Assembly: GCA_012295275.1 (NCBI GenBank)
Contig: CM022670.1
Span: 2,873,335-2,937,334 of the forward strand
Reading direction: 5' to 3'
Length of the DNA stretch: 64,000 bases
Origin: Chrysomallon squamiferum
Taxonomy: Eukaryota; Mollusca; Gastropoda; Neomphalida; Peltospiridae
The notes below the pieces were generated by a model. The model was not told the origin of the DNA, made no database searches, and worked only from the letters and a program-made list of their open reading frames with translations. Numbering within the stretch: position 1 is the first letter of the stretch; each line of letters starts with the position of its first letter. Below, one piece after another: positions 35,301 to 48,109 of the stretch. A program made the position numbers and the translations under genes.

Positions 35301-37545
35301 CCTTTTTGTGTATAGGCATGTTTTTATTCACTTTGTTAAATGTACAGTTATAAAATCTTTCTGGATAAATTGATAGACATTAAATTCTTAGTATTTTATA
35401 TCAAATGTTTAAAAAGGACTATTATAATGTTATATCCTTGATTTCTTTTAAAATGCAGGTTTTTTAAAATTATATTTTAAGGGTTTAGACCCAACCTGGT
35501 CTAATTCATATAACTTTGTTTTGGAGACAAATATAGACTATTCTTTCACTGATGGATTTGACCAACATCTGTCATCTGTGTGATGCAAATCCATTTTTTT
35601 CTTATTTCTTTGGCTTCTAAACCCTTCATTTAGTAAATTAACTGCAATAACAGTTTTTCCAGAAATCTACAAATTGTCCATCTTGAACCAAAACCTAACC
35701 AAAGAAAGCATGATTCTTGTACCGGGTTTAATTTTGTTTCTAGATGAGTCTAAATTTACTGACCTCCTCAGTGTCCTCCTCCTGGCTCGGGACACAGAGA
35801 CTGACCAGCAGTTGTCCTCACAGCAGCTGCGGGATCACGTGATGACCTTTATGATCGCTGGACATGAGGTTTGTGCGAAATATAATGAGGCAGTTTTTAT
35901 TTTATTCTAAACATTTATCGATACCTTTTTATCATTCATATCTAACATACAAGTTTCCTTCCATTATTCATTAATTTTGTTATATTTCATTACAGTAATG
36001 ATATTCAAGATAGCCAGATGTTGTATTTTTCAGATTTCAAACATAATCGGTTACTTTTCTTTTATTCTTGCAATTCGTTAATCAACTGGTATTTGACCAT
36101 ATTTCATATATTTTCACCCTTTTTTTTTTTCCCCAGTAATTATAATTGTTTATTGTGCTTTCTTACATTTTTTTTTTTTATATATTTTTTTTTGAGATGT
36201 TTTTTTATTTAGAAAATTTACTTTGGCTAAGATTTATTTTTATTTTCAGACAACCTCAACACAATTGTCATGGACACTTCACTGTTTGGCCAATAGACAA
36301 GATATACAGGCCAAGGTTCGTGAAGAATTAACATCAGTATTGCCACCCAAAGGAGAGATGGTCACTTTTGACCACCTGGAAAAACTGACCTATTTGACAG
36401 CTGTATTGAAAGAAACACAAAGGTAGGAAAATACTGCACACTTTTAATTTAAAATTAGCTTAATCACATTGTAGTATTGTGAACTGCATCGAGACAAATC
36501 TAGCCACATTGCGTCAAATTAAGTTAATCCTCATTAACTAAATCTTGTCTCTTACGGAATCATTTTGAACACAAACATTTTGCAGTATTGACTTGTTCTT
36601 CAACTTAAATGGACTTGAATCTTGCTTAAAGATTTGTCCAGTTGATAGAAATTGGTCAATTATTTCTAGATATTTTTTGAAAAATATAATTTTAACTTAA
36701 TTCATTTAAAATTATTTCAGATTTAGTAAACATTAGTGACCTTGGACAGTTTAATATTTAAAAAAAAAAAAACAGTTCTATAATAAAAGTCTTTAAATCT
36801 GTGCAGACTGTATCCATCGATTGGTATGACATTCAGACAGGCAGTGAATGATGATGTCATTAATGGTTACTTTATACCAGCTGGAACTGTCTTCAACTTG
36901 AGTATGGGAGCAATGCAAAGGTAAAAATAACAATAATTATAATTTTGGGTAGGTGATATATCCAACCAAGTAATTTTTCTATTGTCCAGAAAAGATAATT
37001 ACAAATCAATATATGCATCATTAAGTTATTGATATTATCTTTATCCATTCTTCTTATTATTATATATATTTTTGATTTAACTGCATATTTACCAGGAATA
37101 TTTTAAAATTCAAACTGGTAGATACCAGTGAAACAAAGATGTTGAGATTAAAGAAAACTTATTAAAACAGTAAAAAAACTTATTTAGTGGCATTTAATAT
37201 TTTAGTAAGATGACATTTTATTTTTATTAATATTTAATTTTTATATTGTTTATTTAAACTTTTCTGTTTTTCAGGAGCCCACTCATTTGGGATGATCCAG
37301 AGGAATTCAAACCAGAAAGGTTTCTGAATGAAGAGGACATCAGACCCTACTCCTACTTGCCTTTCCTGGCTGGCTCTCGAATCTGCATTGGAAAGAAGTT
37401 TGCCATGATTGAAATGAAAACAGTCCTTGCACTGTTGCTTCAAGAATTCACATTTTCTCCCGTTCCTGACATCACTTACAAGAAACGACAGTTCGTCACC
37501 ATAAGGCTTGATCCTATGCTGAAACTGACAGCAGAAAGTGTTTAG
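32118..37545 (+). CDS. cytochrome P450 mono-oxygenase, complete, 11 coding exons
   Basis: Heme-thiolate mono-oxygenase anchored in the endoplasmic reticulum by an N-terminal membrane helix (residues about 18-39). Exons: 32118-32261, 32563-32645, 33015-33158, 33986-34092, 34296-34408, 34619-34731, 35129-35268, 35744-35868, 36250-36422, 36807-36920 and 37275-37545. All junctions are GT/AG and in phase, giving 508 residues, the usual size. Landmarks: IPGLP hinge (49-53), C-helix HIMQR (142-146, with His in place of the usual Trp), I-helix AGHETT (320-325), K-helix ETQR (378-381), PERF (432-435) and the heme loop FLAGSRICIG (449-458) with Cys456 as iron ligand. The I-helix sits across the exon 8/9 junction. 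The substrate is unknown. I cannot place it in a CYP family by eye; the I-helix style recalls clan 4/46-like enzymes, but this is weak. A paralogue starts at 53899. The start ATG is the first after a candidate 5'-UTR acceptor (about 32089). Confidence 0.95.
32299..32341. repeat. (CA)n microsatellite in P450 intron 1
   Basis: About 42 bases of AC, 38 bases past the exon 1 donor. Length variation here could influence splicing, but nothing shows that it does. Confidence 0.95.
33358..33664. mobile_element. Tigger/pogo-type MITE inside P450 intron 3
   Basis: The right end, read on the minus strand, is TACAGGTTGAGAATCTTTTA followed by CTGAAATGCTTCAG. The left part contains CCTTATCCTAAATTCTGAA and CTCCGAAATCCGAAAC. 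The middle contains TATGCACAAAATTATTAAAA. These agree in order with a short non-autonomous Tc1/mariner-Tigger-type element that I recall from vertebrate genomes (ends TACAGGTTGAGTATCCCTTA, interior CATGCACAAAATTATT). The flanking TA fits this superfamily. The left boundary is approximate because the left inverted end is diverged. The superfamily label is from memory. Confidence 0.65.
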
Positions 37546-39530
37546 AGTACTCGTGAAATATTTGAAATATTTTGCATTTTTATTGTTTCATGTGATAATA
37601 TGATGAACATCCTGTTTTGAACATTATTGTCAATGTGCTCTTGTTATATAGGAATGAATTTATTTTTGTAATACTATCTGCTTTAACAAGGAGATTACAA
37701 TCTGTTAACTGTTACTAATCTGGGATGGAATTAATCTCTGATTTGGTTTTCTGTGCTCTGCCAAGTTTTAGATTCAATACCAGTTATAAAAACACTGATT
37801 GCTCAAGCTGTGAATAATTTTTTTGCAATAATTGAATTATGTCTTTGAGACTATTGTTCTTTTACCATTTTACTGTACATCGTGTCTAAGTATAAAGTTT
37901 ATTTTTAAATTCTTAAATACACTTTTCTGTGTAATATTAATTTTTGTTAATGACTGTTTATGCTAATCATAACTTCATCATGTCTTTCATAGATTTTCTC
38001 GCTTTAAGGTTTTTAAAATATCAGATATAATGTATTGGGATTTCACAGATTATTGATTTGATTTTTAATTTTTTTTTAAAGTACGCCTGATATTTTGTCT
38101 AGTATTTTTAGCAGACTTTCTGTTAAAATACTGAATCCTGTTTTTGTTGCATTTCTTTTATCCATGCTCAAATAACCAGAACATTTTACTCTAATATTTA
38201 ATTGTGATATAAGTTTTATATTTTTATCTTTGAATTCAGTAGCAATACTAGAATTACTAATATTGTTTAATGTAATTTAACACTAACAAAGTTTTTAATA
38301 ACTTTGTTTTAGACCCGCATTTTGACTTACATGTGCACGTTCTATTTTGTATGTAATTATACATATCTATTTTTACATTCTTTTTTAATAGTAATGTATG
38401 CAGCTGATGCATTTAAATTGCAAATAAACTGTTTTTTATTTTGGTAGTTTGGGTTTTTAGTTTTAATTATATATTTAAAACAAATCCAGACTTATCCACT
38501 AATTCAGGTTTGGCAGTACATCAAATAGGATAAATGTCATGTAATTTGTATTCATTTTGTTTGTGTCCACTGAACTTAGTGTATTGCACTGTATGTTTCA
38601 TGATATAGTTTGTGGATTTGTCTACCTCAAGCAGATTTGTCTAATTTGGTAGAAGCATTAGGTATTACATAGTGCTTCTTAAATGAAATTCAAAGACATT
38701 GTTTAGATTTATGTGCCATTTTGTTACCTTTCAGAAAATGTATGTATGTCACATATTTCATTCACTTGCTCAGTCGTATTATTGAAAAAATAGCATTTGT
38801 TAAAATTAAATACATAGCCAGATTCTGAGTGATATTATTCTGTTCCCTGTTGTTGGATGTTTCACTTACTAATTTCTAAATTTATCAGCTACAATTTTGC
38901 ATTAAGTTTTAAATTAAATCTTTAATAATGATGAATTTTAATAATAAATTTTGAGATGGGGGGATATCATTGTAACTTTGTGTTATTGAAAAAAACATGA
39001 ATGTAAACTGATTGTTCTAATCTAGTGGAAGGTTTGTAAAAATTATATGCTGCTATTTTCAAAAGTAGCACATAGGCGTGCAACAACCCATTTTCTTTTT
39101 CTCATTGTCATTGAGCATAAAAATAAAAATATTTTTTTTTAAAGTATTTCTAATATTTGATCAGCACAATATCACAATAATAACTGATTATCCTATCGGG
39201 GGAATGAAGTTGAAAACAAAAAATCAGGTGTGATTCATATTTTTATACTCTGGTATATATTCATTTTAATAGTCAGATATATATATATTTTGTATTATAA
39301 GGAGATTAAACAAAAAACTAAATTTTTATTGCATATATGTTTTGTAACTGACGTTATTGGTTTATAAAATTATTTTTAAAGACAATAAAGAACTGAACAG
39401 GTAACTTCTGTACGTTTCATTGTTAGGGAATTATCTCCCTTGAATATTATTATTATTAACGTTATTTTTGTTTTTATTTGTCATGATGCAATGAACTGAA
39501 ACAAAAGAAGAAATAGACCATACATTTTCA
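37546..39530. other. 3' UTR and downstream region of the P450 gene
   Basis: No further exon. The first clear AATAAA is at 38423-38428, about 880 bases past the stop codon, and could end a long 3' UTR; other signals may be used. The rest is unremarkable AT-rich sequence. Confidence 0.4.
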
Positions 39531-39534
39531 TTTT

Positions 39535-39571
<37 letters not shown>
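39535..39571. repeat. (CA)n microsatellite
   Basis: About 37 bases of CA. Confidence 0.95.
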
Positions 39572-39576
<5 letters not shown>

Positions 39577-39724
39577 TTCTTGGTGTATTTTAATTATATG
39601 TGTATTTTATATCCAAAAGTGTATTTTAATTCTAGATATATTTAAATTACTTTTCATTCAAGATGTATTTTTAGAACTAGATATTTTTAATACAAATCTA
39701 TTTTAATTCAGTATATTTTATGAT

Positions 39725-39852
39725 TTGAATTCAAACTATTTAATTCTCATATTTTGTAACTTTACAGGTTTTTTTTAAATTCCAGATGAATTCAAACTAT
39801 TTAATTCTCATATTTTGTAACTTTATGTGTTTTTTTTAAATTCCAGATGAAT
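39725..39852 (+). repeat. ~62 bp recent tandem duplication
   Basis: GAATTCAAACTATTTAATTC, CATATTTTGTAACTTTA and TTTTTTTTAAATTCCAGAT occur twice in direct succession (starting near 39727 and 39788) with only a few differences. It is much younger than the arrays further downstream. Confidence 0.9.
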
Positions 39853-39859
39853 TCAAATT

Positions 39860-41200
39860 CAGTGACATGTTCATTTGTCTGCTGCTAACTCAGGATGCTG
39901 ATAAATAATTACCTTTTGTCCCATTCCAAACATCAACTATAAGAAACCTGTAAACAGTTATAAATATCAAAAACTGATCTGTCACAGGTGACAGCTGAAA
40001 TCATTTCCTGACTCTTGGGCACCTCACTGCAGTAGAGATGAGTTGAATTTTTTTTTTTATCACTTACTGCATTATCATTATGTTGTTTTTATTTATCTAA
40101 CATTTTGTTTCACTTGAAATCCATTCTGATGTTTTTTTTTAGTTTGTTTGCTCACTTCTATATATCCAAACTGGTTTCAGATTTAATGTTGTAATTGTCT
40201 TCAAACTTTTTTTTTTTTTTTTTTTTAATTATTTATTTGTTTTTTTTGATTGATGGCCTCATGGTCAGTTCATATGTAAATAATTTCATTGTTGCTAACA
40301 CAAAGCTATGTAAATATTTGATATGAGTGTAATCTACATGTTTTTATATATTTGAATATTTCAGTATTAACCAGCTACAGTCTTATTAAATGAATATTTA
40401 TTTATTGTTGTTGTTGTTGCTACTGCTGGTGTTTCTATTATTATTCTTATTGTTTTTGTGATGGTGATAGTGTTTTGGCAGTGGTGCTAAGAATGTGTGT
40501 TGTTGTTGTTGTTGTTACATGAAGTGGCTGTAGAATTGTGGATAATATCAACATTCTTGAAATAGTCTCTGAAGTGTATATAATATTATTTGTATTTTAT
40601 GCTCCAAAGTGAAATATTAATTTAACTTAAAACTTTGAAAATAAAATACTGAAAAACAAAGTTATTATTCAAGAATTTAAAAACAAATTTAAAAAAAAGA
40701 AAAAAAAAGAAACACAAATCCAAACAAACAAATGAAAAATAACATTTATGAAGTTTAAAATTTTACCCATTCAAGTAAATAAAATTTTATTTTATGCTTT
40801 AAAGATATTTATTATCCTGGGAAAGATAAAAAAAAGAACAGTAATATTGTCAAAATGCCTGCATGATGTACATTTTGTAACAGAAAAAAAAAAAGACTTA
40901 CATTTTTCTTGTCAGGTCTGATCTATCATTAAATCCTACCAATTGGATATTAAGTTACAAAAAATAATAACAGGAATAAATAAAAAAAAATAAAAAAAAT
41001 TAGGTTTATTTCCAGACATGTTCAGGTCAGTGAACTTTGATGGTGTCAGAATTGGTTTCAAGTTTTGAAGCCAGTAAACTGAATAAATTGACAGTTGTAA
41101 GATATTATGACACATTTTTTTTTTTTATGTCAGTTTAGATACCTGAGTACATCATAATTTAAAATGAATAGAAGTTATTTATTTTTATCCACTGTCTATT
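39860..41200. other. AT-rich intergenic DNA
   Basis: Homopolymer T/A runs and a TTG repeat near 40499-40516. Nothing else recognised. Confidence 0.5.
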
Positions 41201-41204
41201 ATCA

Positions 41205-41930
41205 ACAAGACAGCACATACCAAAGTCTTTTGTCATGTGATTTAGCATGAAGCTGTAATCAACAAATTTATTTATTCATTATTTTTTCTTGACAACACAG
41301 CATGTACCTAATCCTTTTCACAGCTAACTTGAAAAAAAATTCTGTTTCTGCTACATCCTAGATGACTGCAACTTCTTAGATTAACCTGAAATACTTCATT
41401 AACTTCAAAACTTCATATTATGATTTAATATTAAAATGTCACAGACTAATGATGTATTAATGAACCTATTTTATCTGACAATTGTTATTATTCATCCAGT
41501 GAGACAACACAGCACATACCAGTGTCTTTTTGTGACCAAGCTGAAACTAATCCACATTTTTTTTAGTTTCATCCTAGATAACTCAGTTTTCTTACATTAA
41601 CTATAATGATTTTGAAATTTGATTTAGTATAAAATTGTACATGATAAATATATTTATTCATTCACTATGATGATACAGCACATACCAAACCCTTTTATAA
41701 ACAAGTTGAAAATAATCCACGTTTTTTGTTTGTTTCACCCTAGATAACTCAGTCTTCATACCTTATTTTATAATGTGATTTATTGTGAAACTTTGACAAA
41801 CAAAAAATATTTACCCATCATCTTTGACAGCACAACACATACCAGTGCTTTATGCAACCATTATCTTGAAAATAAACTTCTTTCTTAGTTTCACCCGAGG
41901 TATATCTCACTTCTCCCATTAACCTTGATA
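41205..41930. repeat. ancient diverged tandem array, unit about 155-210 bp
   Basis: The motif CAGCACATACC or a close variant occurs at 41211, 41299, 41510, 41676 and 41831. Each is followed by a CTTTT/TTATG block, AACTTGAAAATAATCC-type sequence, TTTCACCCTAGATAACTC and a TTTATTCATTCA block. The second copy comes after only 88 bases, so one unit is truncated. Identity between units is low (about 65-75% by eye). Confidence 0.65.
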
Positions 41931-42078
41931 AAGCTGAAAGTAGGTCTGGCAGGTATCCAGAAAACTTGGTAAACTTTGTAACACAAACTACTGTACTGGG
42001 TGAGTGCAGAACACAGTGAGAGGTCATTCACCTGTTTTTCTTTATTATGCTTTTTTAATTTCTTTTTTAGTTTGTTCT

Positions 42079-42287
<209 letters not shown>

Positions 42288-42309
42288 ATTTTTATTTTGT
42301 GTATTTGTG

Positions 42310-42785
42310 ATGGGAGGAGTATTTATTTAATTCTTGCTTTGATTTCTTGTTGATTTTGATTTAATGGTTTGGTGGGGGTTTTAACGTTTAAAACTTCTCA
42401 CTTTATTGCATTTTGTCTTATTTTCATTTTTATGTTTTTTTTTATAACTGTTTTAAACATTTGTTGTGGATTTTCTTGTTTTTCCTATGTAACAACTCAA
42501 TACTTTTTAATGTTAATGATTATTAAATATAAATCTTTTTTTTTTTAAATACAATACCAGAGATGAAATCAGCTTTTGTCATATTCTTATCTACTAAACA
42601 GCAAAGAATGTTTTGCTTAGGTCCATACCTCCCCATTGGTGGGGGAAAACATCCTGGACTTGGACATTTTTGTCTGTATGGAAAGCAGGACAATGGAGAA
42701 TTGATCCAGGGTCCTTTAATTCCCCAGTCTAACTCTGTCTCTTCATACACTTGAAAACAGTGATTGCATAACATTTGGTTTAAAA
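42310..42785. other. intergenic DNA, nothing recognised
   Basis: A 63-codon frame at 42563-42754 lies in a slightly GC-richer stretch but has no domain. It may be a decayed repeat. Confidence 0.4.
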
Positions 42786-42789
42786 TTTT

Positions 42790-43110
42790 AAATTGAAAAG
42801 ATGATTTTAATGATGATGTTGATGATAATAACAGTATTAATAATGATAACAATAATAAAAAAGTTGTAATGATAATAATATCATTAACAAAACAATAATA
42901 ATAACCAGAGTAGTACTAGTAGCAGTAGCAGTAGCAGTAATAGTAGTGGTTTCAATAGTTGTAGAGTAGTAGTAGTTGTTGTTGTTTTAGTAATAGTAGT
43001 AAAAGTTGTAATAATAGTAGCAGTAGTAGTAGTAGCAGCAGCAGTAGTAGTAGTAGTGGATGGGTACTAATAGTAGAGGTAACAGTTGTTGTTGCTGTCA
43101 TGGATATAGA
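42790..43110. repeat. degenerate AGT/AAT trinucleotide tract
   Basis: Mostly AAT, AGT and AGC triplets, including a run of AGTAGTAGTAGTAGCAGCAG at about 43020-43040. It is the complementary-sense counterpart of the ACT-rich tract at 4840-5285. Confidence 0.8.
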
Positions 43111-43114
43111 TGTA

Positions 43115-43736
43115 ATGTAATATACTGAAAATATAAAACAAATTTTCCATACATTCTGGGTTGTTTTACTTCATTTTATTTGTTATTATTATTAGGTCAG
43201 CGTACAGATTTATTCAATGTTTGCTGAACAAACACAGAAGTGGATATTTACTTTGCATTCAGCTTCTAGATAAAGGATTTCAGATTTCACCTGTGAAGCA
43301 ACCATAACCAGATAAAATAGGGGATGTACTGAGCCATTCCCCCCCACCCCACAGCTTAAAACTGTTATGGAAGATGAGTGTGTGTGTGTGTGTGTGTGTG
43401 GATCAAAAGATGGTGTTTGAAAATAGAAAATGCTTTATTTTAAAGTTTTTTAATAACTAATTTTTATCTTATATTTGGAGATAAAGAGCTCTTGAACAGT
43501 TTGTGAAAAGGTGAGCAGAAGTTGTAATGTATTCATTATTTATTTGTGTATATATAAAAAAATGTATTATATATTGGGATTTTATTTTGATATGCATATT
43601 CACATTTCTTTATATTAAATATATATAAATATATATATATTTCTCTCTTTTCTCTTTTTTTTAAAAGTTTGTTTCTTACATATTTTTAATTGTTATTTAA
43701 TATAAATGTCATTGACAACTCTTTTGTTTTATTTTA

Positions 43737-43767
<31 letters not shown>

Positions 43768-45058
43768 TTCATTTTATTTTGACTAATAATTAATATTTAT
43801 TACATATTCAGTTCAATTTTTATCAAAGAAGATTGATGCACACTAAATTAATTCAGAAAACAAAATTAAAATAATTTTATATAAAAAAAATTGTTTTTTA
43901 CTAACATTCTTGTTGTTTTTGTCATCACTGAAAACTTCCTGATTGGAAAGTCTGACATATTTGTACAACCTCAAATAAATGATTATATAGATCAGCCTAG
44001 GGCATAATTTGACACAACTCAAACTTTTTAGTTTTATTTATTTATTTATTTTGTTTTTTTAACTAATTAAACCAATAGTTTATTACAAAACTGTATCTTG
44101 ATCTATTCTTATTCTTTTTCATATATATAGTTTGTAAAATTAGTTTAAATTATAACTTTATATAAAGCTATTTTTTATATAAAATTGTATAATATAAATG
44201 AAACAAATAATTTAGAAGGGTAATTGTGGTTTTTTGTTCTTGCTTTGCTTTATTTATTTATTTATTTATTTATTTTTTTTTGGGGTGTGTTTTTTTGTTG
44301 TTTTATGTTATTATTTTTTTAATTTTGAACAAATATGAACTATAAGAAAGCATTTTTTACATTCAGTTATTAAGTAATTTTTAAAATTTGTATTTAAGTT
44401 AATAATTTTTATTTGTGTCCTTTAACCTTTTTTTTTTTTTTTTTATCATTTTCGAGTTTATTAAATTAATAATCATGTTAAAATTTGTATTTACTTTATT
44501 GTTTGTTTATAAATACACCTCAGTTAATTAATATTTTAAAAATTTTATTTATTTAGTAAGTTTTTATAATTTCAATTAATTTCATACTTTAAAAAAAAAA
44601 AAATTAAAAAAAAAAAAAAAAAAATCTTACTTATTTATTTTTTAACATGAACTTAGATTTAATTTTCATGGGCGTATTTTCTTATTAAAACAGTCTTCAT
44701 ACCACATTACATCTCTTTTTTCCCACAAGATGAGTGGAAAAATGAAAAAAGAATCGTTACGCAATCAATCTATGTTCAAAGCAGAACTTGTTAATTTTCT
44801 GCCAGGGGCGTCTACACCCTGCAATAATTCAGTTATGTCTTAAAAGATCATTCTTACCTCCATGTTACACTGCTACAGAAACAGACCACATCAGGGAAGC
44901 ATTTCTTTAATGAAACAGTAACCCTAGAGACCATTATAGTACTAATCATTTAATCATAACTGAAATTCTTGTACGTAGATATAAAATAGTTTCTAATTAG
45001 TTTAAGAGTGCTTAACTCTGATAAAAAAAAAAAAAAAAAAAAAATCTCCTTGATAATA

Positions 45059-45091
<33 letters not shown>

Positions 45092-46050
45092 TAAGGTTTG
45101 TTCCGTTCTGTTGAAACCTGTTTCACCTCTCAGTACTTGTTTGTGTACAACATCTAGGATGTCAGTTTGTGTTTGTCGGTCTTTGTGTAAGGAAGCTAGT
45201 TTACATAACAGGAAAGTTCAGTTTATTTATTTACTTAGTTTGAAGATCTATGGGAAAAAATTTGATTGGTGAGAAATTACTTATTTACTTAGTGTGATTC
45301 AAATTATAAATAAATAAATAATAAAACAAATATTTAAGTTAATATAAAACAAATTATGATCTTTCATGAAATAATATTATGTTTATTTTAGATTGTGTTA
45401 TATTAGTATTAGAATTTTTAAGATTGTTTTTAAAATTTTTTATATGTGTTGCATGGTTGGGTTGTTTCTTTATGTTATTTATTTATTTATTTATTTTGTT
45501 TTTCTTTGATGAGGTTTGTTTATATTTTGGAAGAGCATATTGGCTTTTATTTATTAAGTTTCTATACCTGTGAATTTTTTGTAGGGTTTGTTTTTTATTA
45601 ATATTATTATATTGCTGGGGTTTTTTTATGTGTGTTTTTTTAAACTGAATTATTTGTGGACAGGATTACTTTTTGCTTTTTGTTGTTTCTCTTTTTTACA
45701 TTTATTTTATTTTAGTATTGGTTTTATTTTCTTTAAATATTAACATTTGTATTTTTAAATAAATTTTTAGAAATATTAATTTAAAATAGTATTATTATAG
45801 TAATTTTTATGTCAATAAAAAGGAAAAAAAAAAGAAAAGTTAAACTTATTTTTAAATTTATTTCATTTTATCTATATATTTATCATATTGTTGTGATTAT
45901 TATAAGTAGTACTACTAGTAGTATTTATTTATTCATTTAGTGAAAAGTCAATTATTATTATTTTTTAAACATCAACATCATTATACTCCTTGCAAATGCG
46001 TTACAAGTGGGTACTTAAAAACGCAAATTCAAACCGTTGCGTAACTGGAC
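43115..46050. other. very AT-rich intergenic DNA
   Basis: Long T/A runs, (TTA)n at 43740-43767, (TTTA)n near 44251-44272 and a (GAT)n run at 45061-45090. No exon or recognisable element. Confidence 0.55.
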
Positions 46051-46109
46051 ACAAATTCTTTGAAAGGCCATGCTAACTATGTCGTTTTATTCGGGCGGTG
46101 TTGCAGATA

Positions 46110-46190
46110 TGTATGTCCAGAGATCTGTACACTAGATCTATTAATGACATTTAAGTCCAGAGATCTCAGTATAAGATCTATTAATGATCC
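46110..46190 (+). repeat. ~39 bp direct duplication
   Basis: GTCCAGAGATCT followed by a short variable spacer and AGATCTATTAATGA occurs at about 46116-46147 and again at 46155-46187. A 105-codon frame (46060-46377) runs through it without any domain I recognise. Confidence 0.7.
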
Positions 46191-46399
46191 TGTATCGACA
46201 CAAAATAATTATGACGACGATTTATTTCAGAAGACAACGCTACGTGCCTACGTCATTGAATATCGATCAGTGAAACCCGAGTACAGAAACGTTTTTGTAA
46301 AAAAAACATCGGCATTGTTAAGCTTCGTTAACTGTTTGAAGAATGTTTTCACTGCAATGTCGGTGAGGGTTTACTAGGTCAGTTCACCACAAAGCGGAA

Positions 46400-47590
46400 G
46401 AGGCAAAGAGCAGAAGAAAAAAAAATGTGAAGAATGTTAAGTGTTATTGCTTGTTAGAAAAAGGTAAGAGGAATTTTTGTAGTAAAAGATATTCTTTTTT
46501 TTTCTTCTTTCTTTCTTACTTAATTTTTTTTTTTTTTTTTTTTGTTGTGTTTGGTAGTAAATATAATTTATATCGTATGTTGTATTTATTTTTTTAAGCT
46601 GTTTTTATTTAATTTATTTTATTTTTGTTATTTTGTTTATTTACTTATTTATTGTAATTAATTTTTCTTAGATTTGTTAATTTTTTTAAAAGTTGTTTCA
46701 TTTTTTTTTTTTTTTTTAAATTTATGTTTGTGATATTTTTTAATTTAATTTTTAAAATTTATTTATTTAAAACTTAATTATTTATTACAGAAACTTTTTT
46801 ATATTTTTGTTTATTTCTTAACTTTTTCTCTATATATAAAAACATTTTTCCTTATTTTATAATTTTTTGAAAATTTTTATGAATTTGTCTCTTTTTTAGT
46901 TTTATATTATTTTAATTTTAATATATGCACATATGCTTTTTGTTTGTTACAAACTGTAAAATATAAATAAATAACTACCACTTATTTTCAATACTTTATA
47001 ATTAAATAATAATAAAAAAAATAATAAAAAATGTAGATTTATAACTTTAACTCCAGTAATTTCAAACAATATTTTCAAAATACTGAAGCTCTGAAATATT
47101 TCCAACGTTTTTAAAATTAAATAAAGTTCTGAAAAAAAAAAAAAATAATAATAATAATAATAAAATAAAATATAAATAAAATATTAAATTTGAACATGTT
47201 TTAAAACACATAATTAAATAAAAAAAGAATCAAAGTTCTTCACTGATTTGAAAACAGTCACAGAAAATCAGAGGTGATTGTGTAACTAGGTTATTTGTCC
47301 ATCAGATTAAGAAGAAATCTGAGGTCACTTTGCCCTGTGCATTAAGCAATTTGTTCTAAAAGTGCATTTGTTAAAGGCTGACTGATTAATTTAACCATCA
47401 TTCTTGTGATAGTAATAACCCTTGACAACATATATCTGTCAGAATCATACCTCATTTCACAGGAGAGTTCCATTTTGGTCACTTTAACCAATCAAATTCG
47501 ACTTATCACAGTAAATATAGATCTCACATTTCTATGTTTGGAAAAAAAAAAAAAAAAAAAAAAAAAATGGGTCAGTTTGACTTTTTTATG

Positions 47591-47624
<34 letters not shown>

Positions 47625-47838
47625 CTCTGTTGTCTTTAATATTAAAGCGAACACTTCAGTAGCATGTAAATTGAATGTTATTGTTGTTGTATATGTGGAA
47701 GTACAGATAGCTTTTTATTATTGTTGTTGTTGCTGTTATTGATGTTGTTGTTGTTGTTATTATTATTATTATTATCTTGTTTAAAACTATAAGTATGATG
47801 GTTTTGTTGAATATCAGAAGTTAAGAGTTTACTGTTGC

Positions 47839-47873
<35 letters not shown>

Positions 47874-48100
47874 AAAAATAATTTATATTCAACCTGTAAA
47901 ATAATATAAACACAATTTTAAAAATAAATAATAATAACAAATAAGTAGATAAATAGATAAGTATGTAAGTAAATAAGCAGTAAATAAAAATAAATTAACT
48001 AATATATAAACTACTAAATAAAAGAATGTTTTATAAAATTAAGCACATACATTTGAAAACTAAAACCTACCAGCTCAAAAAAAGATAAGTTCTCAAAGAA
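46400..48100. other. very AT-rich intergenic DNA with poly(A) runs
   Basis: Homopolymer runs at about 47540-47567, 47595-47622 and 47841-47871, and a TTG/TTA triplet stretch at 47720-47775. Nothing coding is seen. Confidence 0.55.
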
Positions 48101-48109
48101 GAGATCTGT

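Noticed and set aside
42523-42852. 109-codon minus-strand frame and 63-codon plus-strand frame
   Set aside because: They overlap on opposite strands, share no domain with any family I know and partly cover a triplet repeat.
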